Virus record (IMG/VR): IMGVR_UViG_3300042868_001989
Coordinates: 1-37,396 of that record
Source of the DNA: a virus
Strand: one strand, 5' to 3'
DNA length: 37,396 nucleotides
In this document: one piece after another, positions 28,302-37,396 of the stretch
Numbering within the stretch: position 1 is the stretch's first letter
How the letters are laid out: every line of letters begins with the position of its first letter
Position numbers and translations under genes: made by a program
The notes under the pieces: generated by a model
Told to the model about the DNA's origin: nothing
Seen by the model: the letters and a program-made list of their open reading frames with translations, nothing else
Databases searched by the model: none

Positions 28302-31300
28302 ACATTTGGAACCGCATTGGTGACTTTGCAAAAGGAACCAGAGACTTTGGTTTAGATGTTGCTTTAGGTTTTCCACCCGTTGCTATTGCCAAGTTTGCTT
28401 GGGATATCGGAACAGCACCACTAAATGATAGAGAAGAATTCAACGGAATTCTTAGTACTTTTAAGCAAGCATCAATTGACCTTGGTAAAAACCTTGGTCG
28501 TCCAATTGGTGGAGTTATTGCAGCGGTTGAAGCGACTAACCGTAATTTAATTCGTGAACCACTTTCTGCTATCACATTGTTTGGCTCAGACCGTAGCGAA
28601 GGTTCCATATCTGAAAAATGGAAAAAAGCCTGGGAAGCACGTAATGAAATTTCTTTTGGTCAGGCACTAACCACACAGTTCGGTCAAGCTCTTGGAGATT
28701 TTTTGCCAGATGACTTAACTCCAAAGTTTATGGATTCCGACTTTGACATCTATGATGACAAGCAACGCGAACAAGCTTTCAATGATAGCCTTATGGGTAA
28801 GATTACCTCTGGTACTGTTGATACAATAACTCAGTTTGCTGGAGATGTGTCTATTGTTGGTGGCAAATTAATCGCAAGCAAGCGTGCTGCAGATTCTGCT
28901 AAGGACGCAATTATTGCGCTTCGTGAAGTTCGCTCAGGTATTCCAACAACAAACAAGTTGGCAGAAAAGTATTCTAGACTTGCAGATGAATTTGCAAAGA
29001 ATGATATCGTGTGGGCACAGAATCACCCTTGGATTAAGGGCAGCAGCAACGAAGCAACAACTTCATACTTGCTTGGAATCTCTGCTACAAAAGAAGAAGC
29101 AATCAATACAATGCTTGCCGTCATGGGAGACAAGAGCGGTGTTGAAGTTCTTAGAGAATTAAAGCGTCCAGATATTGCTGAACCTTTGCGTATTGCAAAT
29201 GGCGAAATCACAACAAGTGATTTGAAGGTCCTTCTTAACGAAGAAGCAAAATTAATTGACGCAACGACTGACGACATGTTACAGTTTGCTCTACGTTCAC
29301 CTGAAGAGATTCAAGCTGACCGTGATTTTATTTCAGCATGGGCTAAGCATGACCGTTATGTAGACACTCTGATTAACATTTCAGACACTCCTTCACTTAT
29401 CGAGGGTGTCGGTGGATTGACACAGGCTACTGGTAGATTTATTGCTTCTGCTAAAAGCAGCATATATCATTCAGCGGCAATTGGCGATGCAAAAATTTCA
29501 ATGTATCAGCCAACACCATTCCACAAACTTTATTATTCTGTAACTTGGCCGTTCCGTGAACGTCCATCTGGCGTGGTAAACCTTAACGAAGGTGAATCAA
29601 TCCGTGAAATTACAGCAGTAACTGACCGTTTGGTAAAGTTGTCTAAGCCGCTTCCTACAAAAGGTGCTGCTCTTATTACACGTACACAATTGGGCACCTT
29701 TACTCCTGTTGATGCTATGTCGTACATCCAGCGATACGCTGAAGCTGGCACTCCAGAAGCCCGTGCTCGTGTAGTTAATGAACTTGAGCAGACTGGTTAT
29801 AGAATTGTTGCTGCAAAACATGGAATTGCTCCAGAAGATGCAGAAGAACTTTTTAATTATCACGTAAAATTACGTACAGGAAGAATGTCTGAGTCTAAAG
29901 AAGATGGATTTATCTTCGACAAAGAACTTAATCAAATGATTAAGGTGCCATTGTTTGAATCTCAGACAGCAAACTTTTTGCCAATTGCAGATTTTGATAC
30001 TATTGACGCAGTTATTCAACGCAACAAGAGCGCAATCCGCGCAGTATCTGGTAGCGCTAAAGATGTTATAAGCGTAACTAACGATTTGTGGAAGGCTGCA
30101 GTTCTTCTGCGCCTTGGATATCCTATCCGTAACGCTGTTGACTCTCAACTTCGTATCTGGGCTACAGTAGGAGCAATGGCTTCATTGCGCCATGCTGGCG
30201 AAGGTGCAAAGAATCTAATCGACAACGCCTCTGCTGCAAAGCAACGCTTAGTTGACAACTATAACACAGCTGGCAAAATAGATTACAAGACTGTTAAAGA
30301 TGAACTTCAAAAAAATGGTGCAGAAATTGCACGTCTAACTAAAGAAGTTGCAAATCTTGAAACACGCGCTGCCACAGAGCTAGACAACGCAGACTTGGTT
30401 GGCGAACTTGTTGTAAAAAGGAAGGCACTTGAGGCTGCGAATGTAGCATACGATGGCAATAACGCTACTCTAACAAGATTAGAACAGTCAAAGGTAGCCT
30501 CACGCAAGAAGCGCATCGGCGAAGAGGACATTGAACTAACTTCAACGGTTGATGGTATTGATGGAACAAAGCATACTGTATATGGTGCTTTCGGTGGACC
30601 GACTGGTGGATTGTTCCGCGAGTTAAACTCATCTCAGCGTTCATTTTACTCTTTACTAGAAGACTACTCAACCATTTATGGTACTAATGTATCAAGCAAA
30701 GGCCGTGGCGCTGTGCGCCCAGGAGATGTCAACTACTATCAAGAGTGGACAAATGCTATCAATGAGACATTTGCTAACGCTGCGGTTCCTCGTGCACTTA
30801 TGTCTGGCAAAAGCGTTGATGAGGTTGCTAGAGAACTTGCTGATAACAAAGAGCTACGTGCTCGCTTAGGTATTCCACGCGATGAAGCACTAGAGTATGT
30901 TGTTACAGCACAGAAGTTTCTAGACGACTATATCCCTGCAGGATATGGCATCCGCGAAAAGATTATGTCAGCACTTCCTGGCGAAGAAGCTGGTAAGATT
31001 ACAGAGGATTTCCTACGTAATGCAATCCGTGACCCTGAAGTACTGCCTGTAGTACATGGTCACTTGCTAGATGCCAACATGAACCTGACTGTTCGTGGTG
31101 TGTCTAATCGTATTACTAGTTCTTTGTTTAAGTACCTAGCAACTATTCCTGAAGACAACTGGGCACGTCACCCATTGTTTATTGACCTATATGAGAAGTC
31201 AATTCAGAAGCGCTTTGAAACAGCAGAGTTCTTAAAGGGTGGCAAGTACACTCGTGAGGAGTTTGCTGAACTACAGTACAACTTAACTGCTGGTGCTAGA

Positions 31301-32920
31301 GCTGACGCCATGAAGGGCGTTAAGGCAATCCTTTACAATGTAGAGCGACGCTCCAATGCAGCACATATGCTGCGCTTTGTATCACCATTCTTCTCTGCAC
31401 AAGAGAACGCTGTTAAGACATGGTTCAGAATTGGTATGGAAAATCCTGCTATTCTAAACCGTGCTAACGTTGTATGGAATGCACCTGAACGCTCAGGGTT
31501 AATCACTAATGAAGAAACTGGCGAGCCAGTCCTACCAGGACAAGCACTAAATGCCAACGATACTATGTGGTTACCAATCCCTAAGGCGCTTAAGAAGCTT
31601 CCTATTATTGGTCAAGGACTTTCGTCCCTCGATGAAGTAGGCATTAGCAAGAGAAGCCTCGATGTTATCTTCCAAGGTAATCCATTCGGTGTATCTGTCG
31701 GTCCATTCGCTGCTATTCCTGTAGCAAATGTACTGAAGTTAAAGCCTGAACTAGAAGAGGTTGTATCCTTTGCGTTCCCATATGGACCTGACGATTCACT
31801 AAGCCAGTTCCTACCTACATGGGGTCGTAACCTTATTAAGGGTGTACAAGGATTAAACAATGATGATTATGCTAAGACTTACCAGCTTATCTGGCTAACA
31901 GAGCAGCAGAAGTCTAAGGAAACTAATCAACGTTACCTAAGCGATGCTGAAATCAAGGAAAAGACAGACGCATTCTATAAGATGCGTGTGGCTGCTAACC
32001 TGATTCTACCTTTCGCTCCACAGTTTGAAAGCCCATACAGGCTTTACATGGACAAGTGGCGTGAGTATAGCCGTACTTACGGCCTAGCAGCAGATGCTAA
32101 GTTTCTTGAAGACTTTCCAGAATACTTTGGATTTGCTACATCATTGTCTAAGAACCCTACAGGTTCACAGGCTACAATGGATGATGTTCAGAATGCTAAG
32201 CGATACAATAGATTAATCAGCGAAGTAGTAGGGGATAACTCCTACTTAGTTGGTTTAATTACTAAGGGTTCAGGTGCTGCTAAGTTTAATCCTACAGCAT
32301 ACTGGTGGCAGTCAGAAACTGCAATTGCACCAGGAACTCCTGAGACATATCGCAGTAAGCAAGACCCTAAAGAAGCACAGATGCAAAACGCTGCTCGTGA
32401 AGGCTGGGCTAAGTACCGCCGTGCTATGGTTATATTAGATGCACACCTTGAAAAGCGTGGGCTTTCTTCTTTCCAATCAGCAGGTGCTGAAGACTTAGCA
32501 TATGCAAAGCAAGTTGTTATACAGCAATTAGCATCTGATGTAGACCCAGAAACTGGTGAGCCAACAGGTGCTCCTAGCGCATGGTATCAGGACTATCGAG
32601 ATGTTGACGGTACAAAGTCAGCCAAGACTATTGCTGGATTCAGAAAGATTATCTCTGATGATACCTTTATGAAGGACAACGGAGATGACCCTACATGGAA
32701 GTCAGTTACTTTGTACATGAAGATACGCGACAGCCTTGCTGCTACTTTGAGCGGTCGAGCATCTGGCAATATAGATGCCAAACAGAACCAGGATTTGCGT
32801 TTGGCTCTTGACTATTATGTCAGCCAACTTAAAGCTGGTGACTTGGAGTTTGCAAATATCTACGACAGATTCTTATCACAGGATAGAGTCTATGACAAAT
32901 ACCTAGATTCAGGACGATAA
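28298..32920 (+). CDS. Very large internal virion protein, 1540 aa
   Basis: Longest gene of the window. Mainly helical, with long heptad-like stretches (about residues 665-740, ELQKNGAEIARLTKEVANLE) and scattered hydrophobic segments such as LGFPPVAIAKFAW near the N-terminus. There is no signal peptide and no enzyme motif I can name. Its size and position with three further large helical proteins suggest an ejection or internal core protein as in podoviruses. It overlaps the upstream gene by ATGA. Confidence 0.7.
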   Translation: MNIWNRIGDFAKGTRDFGLDVALGFPPVAIAKFAWDIGTAPLNDREEFNGILSTFKQASIDLGKNLGRPIGGVIAAVEATNRNLIREPLSAITLFGSDRSEGSISEKWKKAWEARNEISFGQALTTQFGQALGDFLPDDLTPKFMDSDFDIYDDKQREQAFNDSLMGKITSGTVDTITQFAGDVSIVGGKLIASKRAADSAKDAIIALREVRSGIPTTNKLAEKYSRLADEFAKNDIVWAQNHPWIKGSSNEATTSYLLGISATKEEAINTMLAVMGDKSGVEVLRELKRPDIAEPLRIANGEITTSDLKVLLNEEAKLIDATTDDMLQFALRSPEEIQADRDFISAWAKHDRYVDTLINISDTPSLIEGVGGLTQATGRFIASAKSSIYHSAAIGDAKISMYQPTPFHKLYYSVTWPFRERPSGVVNLNEGESIREITAVTDRLVKLSKPLPTKGAALITRTQLGTFTPVDAMSYIQRYAEAGTPEARARVVNELEQTGYRIVAAKHGIAPEDAEELFNYHVKLRTGRMSESKEDGFIFDKELNQMIKVPLFESQTANFLPIADFDTIDAVIQRNKSAIRAVSGSAKDVISVTNDLWKAAVLLRLGYPIRNAVDSQLRIWATVGAMASLRHAGEGAKNLIDNASAAKQRLVDNYNTAGKIDYKTVKDELQKNGAEIARLTKEVANLETRAATELDNADLVGELVVKRKALEAANVAYDGNNATLTRLEQSKVASRKKRIGEEDIELTSTVDGIDGTKHTVYGAFGGPTGGLFRELNSSQRSFYSLLEDYSTIYGTNVSSKGRGAVRPGDVNYYQEWTNAINETFANAAVPRALMSGKSVDEVARELADNKELRARLGIPRDEALEYVVTAQKFLDDYIPAGYGIREKIMSALPGEEAGKITEDFLRNAIRDPEVLPVVHGHLLDANMNLTVRGVSNRITSSLFKYLATIPEDNWARHPLFIDLYEKSIQKRFETAEFLKGGKYTREEFAELQYNLTAGARADAMKGVKAILYNVERRSNAAHMLRFVSPFFSAQENAVKTWFRIGMENPAILNRANVVWNAPERSGLITNEETGEPVLPGQALNANDTMWLPIPKALKKLPIIGQGLSSLDEVGISKRSLDVIFQGNPFGVSVGPFAAIPVANVLKLKPELEEVVSFAFPYGPDDSLSQFLPTWGRNLIKGVQGLNNDDYAKTYQLIWLTEQQKSKETNQRYLSDAEIKEKTDAFYKMRVAANLILPFAPQFESPYRLYMDKWREYSRTYGLAADAKFLEDFPEYFGFATSLSKNPTGSQATMDDVQNAKRYNRLISEVVGDNSYLVGLITKGSGAAKFNPTAYWWQSETAIAPGTPETYRSKQDPKEAQMQNAAREGWAKYRRAMVILDAHLEKRGLSSFQSAGAEDLAYAKQVVIQQLASDVDPETGEPTGAPSAWYQDYRDVDGTKSAKTIAGFRKIISDDTFMKDNGDDPTWKSVTLYMKIRDSLAATLSGRASGNIDAKQNQDLRLALDYYVSQLKAGDLEFANIYDRFLSQDRVYDKYLDSGR

Positions 32921-32921
32921 C

Positions 32922-33929
32922 ATGGCAACTAGAGAAGAACTGATAGCGCGTAAGAATGTTCTCATTGAGCTTATTGCGCAAAAAACTAAAACAGATGTTA
33001 CTACCAGTACTGCTGCGGAACGCCTAAAGGGTTTAAAGGCAACAGAGGGCCTTCGTAAAGAGTTAGTAGAGATTAATCGTCAACTATCTGGTAAGCCAAA
33101 GACCCCGCCTAAGAGTAAGAATAACACACAACTTCCACCTAAGCCAAAGCTTGCAGAGAATGCACCGCTAGGTATAACGGATGATATTATTGCAGACCTT
33201 TCAGGTGTAATTGATTTTTCTAAACCAGAAACATTTGCAGCAGGAGCTCCTGGCAGCACGGCATTTGTATGGTTTGGTGATAAAAACAAGACAACTGATT
33301 TAAAGTTTAAAGGTGGCCTGCCCGTATCTTCCGTGGTGCCTGATATTAAATTTGCTAATACTGTTATTACAGACTTTTGGACAGATGAAGCACTGCAAAA
33401 TAAAATCATTGGCGCCTATGCATCCAAAGGTAAATCCATTAACCAAATCGAAGCATATGGAATATGGGAAAAAATGGTTACAATTGCAGGGCAAATTTAC
33501 CAGGGCGGTAGGGGTGCTAAGGTTACACCTATGCAACTACTGGCTGATACACTAAAGAGTGTTAAAGGCGACGAGCCAACCCTACCTACACGTAGCATTT
33601 CTCAGCTAGACAAAGCTCAGACCTTTGCTGCTATGGATAAGTGGGCATCAGCAAGTACTTCAATTATGCGCACTCTTAAGGATGATGAAAAAGAAGAACT
33701 TCTTAAGGTTTTAGAAAAACTTAACCAAGGAACTGTTACTACCTATAAGAAGGTTAGGAATAAAAAAGGCCAGATGGAGAATGTACAAACAACAACTCCT
33801 GGCCTAACTTCCGAGAAGGCTCAAGCAACTGTCGAACAAAGATTAAGAGAATTAAATCCAGATGATGCAGACCGTGCAGACCGCATTAGGTGGGCTGAAT
33901 GGCTATCAGGAAATGTGGCAGGAGCATAA
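32922..33929 (+). CDS. Helical structural protein, possible internal virion protein, 335 aa
   Basis: The first 60 residues form a charged coiled-coil-like helix (ERLKGLKATEGLRKELVEIN). A Pro/Lys-rich linker (about 57-75) and a mixed alpha/beta middle (STAFVWFGDKNKTTDLKF) follow. The C-terminus is basic and helical. It begins one base after the giant gene's stop and shares TAATG with the next. Family not recognised. Confidence 0.65.
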   Translation: MATREELIARKNVLIELIAQKTKTDVTTSTAAERLKGLKATEGLRKELVEINRQLSGKPKTPPKSKNNTQLPPKPKLAENAPLGITDDIIADLSGVIDFSKPETFAAGAPGSTAFVWFGDKNKTTDLKFKGGLPVSSVVPDIKFANTVITDFWTDEALQNKIIGAYASKGKSINQIEAYGIWEKMVTIAGQIYQGGRGAKVTPMQLLADTLKSVKGDEPTLPTRSISQLDKAQTFAAMDKWASASTSIMRTLKDDEKEELLKVLEKLNQGTVTTYKKVRNKKGQMENVQTTTPGLTSEKAQATVEQRLRELNPDDADRADRIRWAEWLSGNVAGA

Positions 33930-34855
33930 TGTCAGCACTAGACGCAGCAAACACTGCACGCATTGCAGCCGAAGAGGCTGCTAAGGCTAATGCTACTGCA
34001 AAGGCTCAACAAGAAGGTGTCCAAACCGCTATCTCTTATGGCATTAGCGAAGCACTCCTTGCAGCATACCCTGAACTAAAACCAATCTATGAGCTCTTCA
34101 AAGCAGGCAATACTGGTAAAGCCCTAGAAGAACTATATAAGACTTCATATTACCAAGACCTCAGTCCTCTCGTAAAGCAGCGAGTAAAGCAAAAGAATGA
34201 ACAACCTGGAGTATACAAAGACTCTTTAGATAAGTACAAGACTGCAGCTCGCAAGCGCCTAGTTACTGCTGGTGTTAAGATTAACATGGCAGACTTTGAT
34301 AGTCTTGCAGTGAATGCATATGAGCGAGGACTAGATGATAACCAGTTCGATGAACTGATTCGATTCTCAGGTAAGATTACTGGCTTTGGTGGAAACATCA
34401 TTGGTGATACATCATCACTTAAGTCATATGCAAACTCATTTGGTGTAGGCAAGTATTTAGGTCAGGCATACTGGGACCAGAAGTCACGAGACTTATTTAC
34501 TGGAACAACAACAGTAGATGATATCGAGGCAGAAATTCGTTCTACAGCAGCTAGTGCATTCCCTGGTTATTCTGACCAGATTAACAATGGCATTAGCGTT
34601 GATTCAATTGCCTCTGCTTATAAGGGTGCAATGGCTAACATATTAGAACGCGATGCTGACTCAATTACATTTGAAGACCCAACACTACGTGCTGCTTTAC
34701 AGTATATTGGACCAGACGGCAAGCCTGCGGTTAAGCCTTTGTGGCAGTTTGAAAAAGAATTACGCAGTAAGCCTGAGTGGGAGTACACAAATAACGCACG
34801 TAATACTATTGACTCATTGTCTCTTAAAGTTCTACGCGATTGGGGACTAGCATAA
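33929..34855 (+). CDS. Helical structural protein, 308 aa
   Basis: Start at 33929 (GGAG then ATAATG) is preferred over an earlier in-frame ATG inside the neighbour. The N-terminal 25 residues are Ala-rich helix. ELKPIYELFKAGNTGKALEELYKTSYYQDL and GFGGNIIGDTSSLKSYANSF are recognisable blocks. It shares TAATG with both neighbours. Probably an internal or tail-associated virion protein of the same assembly as the giant protein. Confidence 0.65.
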   Translation: MSALDAANTARIAAEEAAKANATAKAQQEGVQTAISYGISEALLAAYPELKPIYELFKAGNTGKALEELYKTSYYQDLSPLVKQRVKQKNEQPGVYKDSLDKYKTAARKRLVTAGVKINMADFDSLAVNAYERGLDDNQFDELIRFSGKITGFGGNIIGDTSSLKSYANSFGVGKYLGQAYWDQKSRDLFTGTTTVDDIEAEIRSTAASAFPGYSDQINNGISVDSIASAYKGAMANILERDADSITFEDPTLRAALQYIGPDGKPAVKPLWQFEKELRSKPEWEYTNNARNTIDSLSLKVLRDWGLA

Positions 34856-36570
34856 TGGCATATACAGAAGCACAATGGAATAGATTCCAAGCAGACCTAC
34901 CTCCTGAGGATAGAGTTTCTTATCTTGAGTATATTCGCCAAGCAGACCCTGCTAAATACACCGCTCTTACTGGTGGAACGCTTCAGCAATTTAAAGCAAA
35001 AGAAGCAGCAGATTTAGCAAACGTTCCTAAGCAATCAATCTCTGCAATTGAATCAGCCGCGGAGGCACGGGCCAAGAAAGCAGCAGCAGATAAGGCTGCG
35101 CAGGCAGCGGCAAGTGCTCTGTCAGCCGAAGATATTTATTACACTGTCAAGGTTGGCAATACTGGTAAGACTCAGGCTCAATTAGATGCAGCAGCAAATG
35201 CTGCAGCGACTGCAAAGCAAATTACTGAATCTTATGGAAGTATTGGCATTACATCTACCGTTGACCCAGTAACTGGTAAAGTTGTGACAACCGATAAGAG
35301 CGCTGGGAAATTAGCAGCCGACAAAGCAGCAGCAGATGCCGCTGCAAAGGCAGCAGCAGATAAAGCAGCAGCCGACAAAGCCGCGGCAGAGGCTGCAATT
35401 GCAGCAGCGAAGACTGCAGCCGAACTTGCTGCAGCAAAAGCAGCGTTAATCAAAGCACAGCAGGATGCAGCTGCAGCAGCAGCAAAAGCCGCAGCAGACT
35501 TAAAGGCAGCTCAAGATAAAGCCGCCGCAGATTTAGCAGCAGCGCAAGCAGCAGGTAACGCTGCAGCAATTAAGGCAGCGCAAGATGCTAAAAATGCAGC
35601 AGATGCAGCAGCAGCAACTGCTGCAGCACAGGCAGCGGCAACTGCCGCGGCAGCCAATATCAATGTAACTGGCAATACAATAATCCCTACAGCTGGTTCA
35701 ACCGCAGCAGATATAGCAGCTAAGGCTGCTGCAGAATCAGCAAAGATGGCGCAGCGCGAATCAACAATCAAGATTCTAACAGATAGATTTGCTCGCTACA
35801 ACCTAGGCGGCCTTGCCAATAAGATTCGTGCTCTTGCAATTGATGGAGCAACTGAGGCAACTATCACCATCGACTTGATGGAAACAGATGAGTACAAGCA
35901 ACGCTTTAAGGCTAATGATGCACGCATGAAGAAGGGCCTACAGGTTCTTAACCCAGCAGAGTATCTTAATCTTGAAGATGGATACCGTCAGGTCCTACGT
36001 GCCTATGGCTTAAAGCAATTTGATACTGATGACTATGTATCTCAGTTCATCGCTAACGATGTATCTGCAGCAGAACTTTCTAACCGTGTAGTTACAGCAG
36101 TACAGCGCGTACAGAATGCTGACCCTGCTATCTCAAAGCAGTTGCGTGACTACTATGGCATTGGTCAATCAGACCTAGTTGCTTATGTACTAGACCCTAA
36201 CCAGCAGTTCCAGAAGATTGAACGTCAGGTTGCAGCATCTGAAATTGGTGTAGCAGCAGCACGTCAAGGACTACAGGCTGGTGTATCTGTTGCTGAACAA
36301 CTAGCAGCACAGGGTGTTACACAAGCAGAAGCCCAGAAGGGTTACGCAACTATTGCAGATATCCTTCCAACTGCTGAGAAACTATCTGATATCTATGGTT
36401 CAACTCTTGATGGTTACGGACAGACAGAAGCTGAGCAAGAGGTATTTAATAGCCTAGCATCAGCACAACGTAAGCGTCAAAAACTTACACAACGTGAGAT
36501 TGCATCCTTTAGTGGCACATCAGGCACTAATAGAACAAGCCTTACCCAGCAAACAATAGGACAATACTAG
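34855..36570 (+). CDS. Ala-rich coiled-coil structural protein, 571 aa
   Basis: Residues about 70-300 are dominated by KAAADKAAA-type units, a long Ala-rich helical rod similar in style to TolA-like stalks. The C-terminal 230 residues are a folded helical domain (LRDYYGIGQSDLVAYVLDP; ASEIGVAAARQGLQAGVSV). It starts at 34855 in TAATG with the upstream gene. Likely an internal core or ejection-channel component. Expansion of the rod by repeat slippage is likely. Confidence 0.65.
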   Translation: MAYTEAQWNRFQADLPPEDRVSYLEYIRQADPAKYTALTGGTLQQFKAKEAADLANVPKQSISAIESAAEARAKKAAADKAAQAAASALSAEDIYYTVKVGNTGKTQAQLDAAANAAATAKQITESYGSIGITSTVDPVTGKVVTTDKSAGKLAADKAAADAAAKAAADKAAADKAAAEAAIAAAKTAAELAAAKAALIKAQQDAAAAAAKAAADLKAAQDKAAADLAAAQAAGNAAAIKAAQDAKNAADAAAATAAAQAAATAAAANINVTGNTIIPTAGSTAADIAAKAAAESAKMAQRESTIKILTDRFARYNLGGLANKIRALAIDGATEATITIDLMETDEYKQRFKANDARMKKGLQVLNPAEYLNLEDGYRQVLRAYGLKQFDTDDYVSQFIANDVSAAELSNRVVTAVQRVQNADPAISKQLRDYYGIGQSDLVAYVLDPNQQFQKIERQVAASEIGVAAARQGLQAGVSVAEQLAAQGVTQAEAQKGYATIADILPTAEKLSDIYGSTLDGYGQTEAEQEVFNSLASAQRKRQKLTQREIASFSGTSGTNRTSLTQQTIGQY

Positions 36571-36687
36571 AATCCTGAACGGACCTATCGGCCCCGTCAG
36601 AGTAATAGACCGATAGTAGGAGCCAGCCAGTTTCCCCGAACTGAACTGTGGCCTGCGAACTAACAACGAATAGAAGGGTGGGTTGCT
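36571..36687 (+). promoter_or_regulatory. Structured leader before the scaffold gene
   Basis: Two hairpins can form: CTATCGG (36585-36591) / CCGATAG (36610-36616), and CAGTT (36628-36632) / AACTG (36639-36643). The gap is 117 bases, unlike the overlapping genes upstream. No clear promoter is seen. It may be an RNA processing site, stability element or partial terminator that raises scaffold and capsid expression. Confidence 0.45.
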
Positions 36688-37161
36688 ATGAGCAACAACT
36701 ACTGGGACGACGAAGACGATGACCAAGATAACGACAACGACACACAATTGGATGGCAGTGACTTACTTAAAAAGTTACGCAAAGCCAAGCGTGCAGACGA
36801 GAAGCGTATCAAGGAACTCACTGAGCAACTTGAGGGATTTACCAAGTCGCAGCGTGAGTCTACCGTTAAGTCAGTACTAGAAAAGAAGGGTGTAAACCAG
36901 AAGGCAGCACGTCTAGTCCTTAAGGATTTAGATGGTGATTTTTCAGAAGAGGCAGTATCGAACTGGCTAGACGAGAACGCTGACCTATTTGGTATAGAGG
37001 TATCACAGAAGCGTGATGAACAAAATCTTGCGACACTACGTCAGCAAGACGTCATGACCCAGGGTGCCGTTACACCAGACCGAGCACAGGACCTAGAACA
37101 ACGCATGGACAATGCAGGTTCTATGGAAGAGTTAATCGCCCTGATGCAAGGACAACAATAA
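36688..37161 (+). CDS. Scaffolding protein, 157 aa
   Basis: The N-terminus is very acidic (DDEDDDQDNDND), followed by a coiled coil (LLKKLRKAKRADEKRIKELTEQLEGF) and a helical C-terminus (MEELIALMQGQQ). This composition and position directly before the capsid gene are typical of phage scaffolds. It would guide prohead assembly and then be removed, perhaps by the Ntn hydrolase encoded upstream. Confidence 0.8.
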   Translation: MSNNYWDDEDDDQDNDNDTQLDGSDLLKKLRKAKRADEKRIKELTEQLEGFTKSQRESTVKSVLEKKGVNQKAARLVLKDLDGDFSEEAVSNWLDENADLFGIEVSQKRDEQNLATLRQQDVMTQGAVTPDRAQDLEQRMDNAGSMEELIALMQGQQ

Positions 37162-37192
37162 TATCCGTTCATAGTCAAGGAGACTAAAAAAA

Positions 37193-37396
37193 ATGGCAAA
37201 CGCATATACAGATACCTCGAGCACGTCGCTCGGTGGTACAGTTGGCGGTGCTGGTCTCGTACAGAAGGCATACGACCGCCTTCTCGAGTTCGCTCTCCGT
37301 TCAGAACCCCTAATTCGTTCTGTCGCAGATAAGCGCCCAGCAAAGCAAGCAATCCCAGGTTCAACTGTAGTTCTACAGAAGTACGTTGACCTAGAC
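37193..37396 (+). CDS. Major capsid protein, N-terminal 68 codons (cut by window end)
   Basis: ATG after AAGGAG. The visible part reads MANAYTDTSSTSLGG, then VQKAYDRLLEFALRSEPLIRSVADKRPAKQ and GSTVVLQKYVDLD, matching the N-terminal arm and first strands of HK97-fold capsid proteins. Its place after the scaffold supports the call. The gene is truncated by the window edge. Confidence 0.8.
   Translation, partial: MANAYTDTSSTSLGGTVGGAGLVQKAYDRLLEFALRSEPLIRSVADKRPAKQAIPGSTVVLQKYVDLD

Overview
The window is most of the genome of a tailed double-stranded DNA phage of an actinobacterium. The host call rests on a WhiB-family regulator with all four cysteines (18259-18588, minus), a perfect match to the actinobacterial Crp/GlxR-type site (23069-23084) and a leaderless-type promoter (11490-11495). 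The moderately low GC and the gene content suggest a freshwater planktonic actinobacterium (acI / Nanopelagicales-like); this is inference. A fused terminase, a portal, a scaffold and a capsid protein are visible, but no sheath, tape measure or major tail tube protein, so a podovirus-like virion is most likely. No integrase, excisionase or classical immunity repressor was recognised, so the phage is probably virulent. No DNA polymerase or RNA polymerase gene was recognised either, so replication and transcription probably rely on host enzymes.

Layout. 39-7338 (+): small head-proximal and very basic proteins, a probable neck/adaptor protein, then a run of modular tail-fibre proteins. 7446-11088 (+): a GT-A-type glycosyltransferase, a large tail protein, and a lysis cassette (membrane protein, M15 endolysin, holin-like protein), closed by a strong terminator at 11126-11168. 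11183-11341 (-): a small membrane protein. 11502-16730 (+): replication/recombination operon with a Cas4/RecB-like nuclease (split), AAA ATPase helicase, Hjc-like nuclease, primase (split), Nmad1/DUF1599 protein, a second PD-(D/E)XK protein and a sigma-like regulator. 16784-22674 (-): leftward, probably early, operon of small Zn-ribbon proteins, a lysozyme-like exported protein, WhiB, a class II glutamine amidotransferase and an amidoligase with a LIM-like cysteine array. 22675-23643: non-coding control region. 23644-37396 (+): terminase, portal, proteasome/HslV-like Ntn hydrolase, about 8.7 kb of probable internal virion proteins, scaffold, and the first 68 codons of the major capsid protein. 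The window probably cuts a circularly permuted map in or near the capsid gene.

Regulation. Five sigma70-like promoters (TTGAC-type -35, 17-18 bp spacer) point leftward between 21.7 and 23.05 kb. Several overlap ACTTG-N-CAAGT palindromes. The outermost has a Crp/GlxR-type palindrome about 65 bp upstream of its predicted start. Two copies of a 45-base three-way-junction element, with compensatory changes in the outer stem, lie in this control zone, and an array of 11-bp repeats lies just beyond it. A second motif, AGGTATGCC, recurs at the promoter regions of three other transcription units.

Most interesting candidates: (1) the amidoligase plus amidotransferase pair, with an Nmad1 protein and a glycosyltransferase elsewhere, as a possible amide-forming modification system; (2) the covarying three-way-junction elements; (3) a proteasome-like Ntn hydrolase as a possible head-maturation protease; (4) the Crp-type site at the early promoter; (5) two replication genes (Cas4-like nuclease and primase) each broken by a +1 frame offset.
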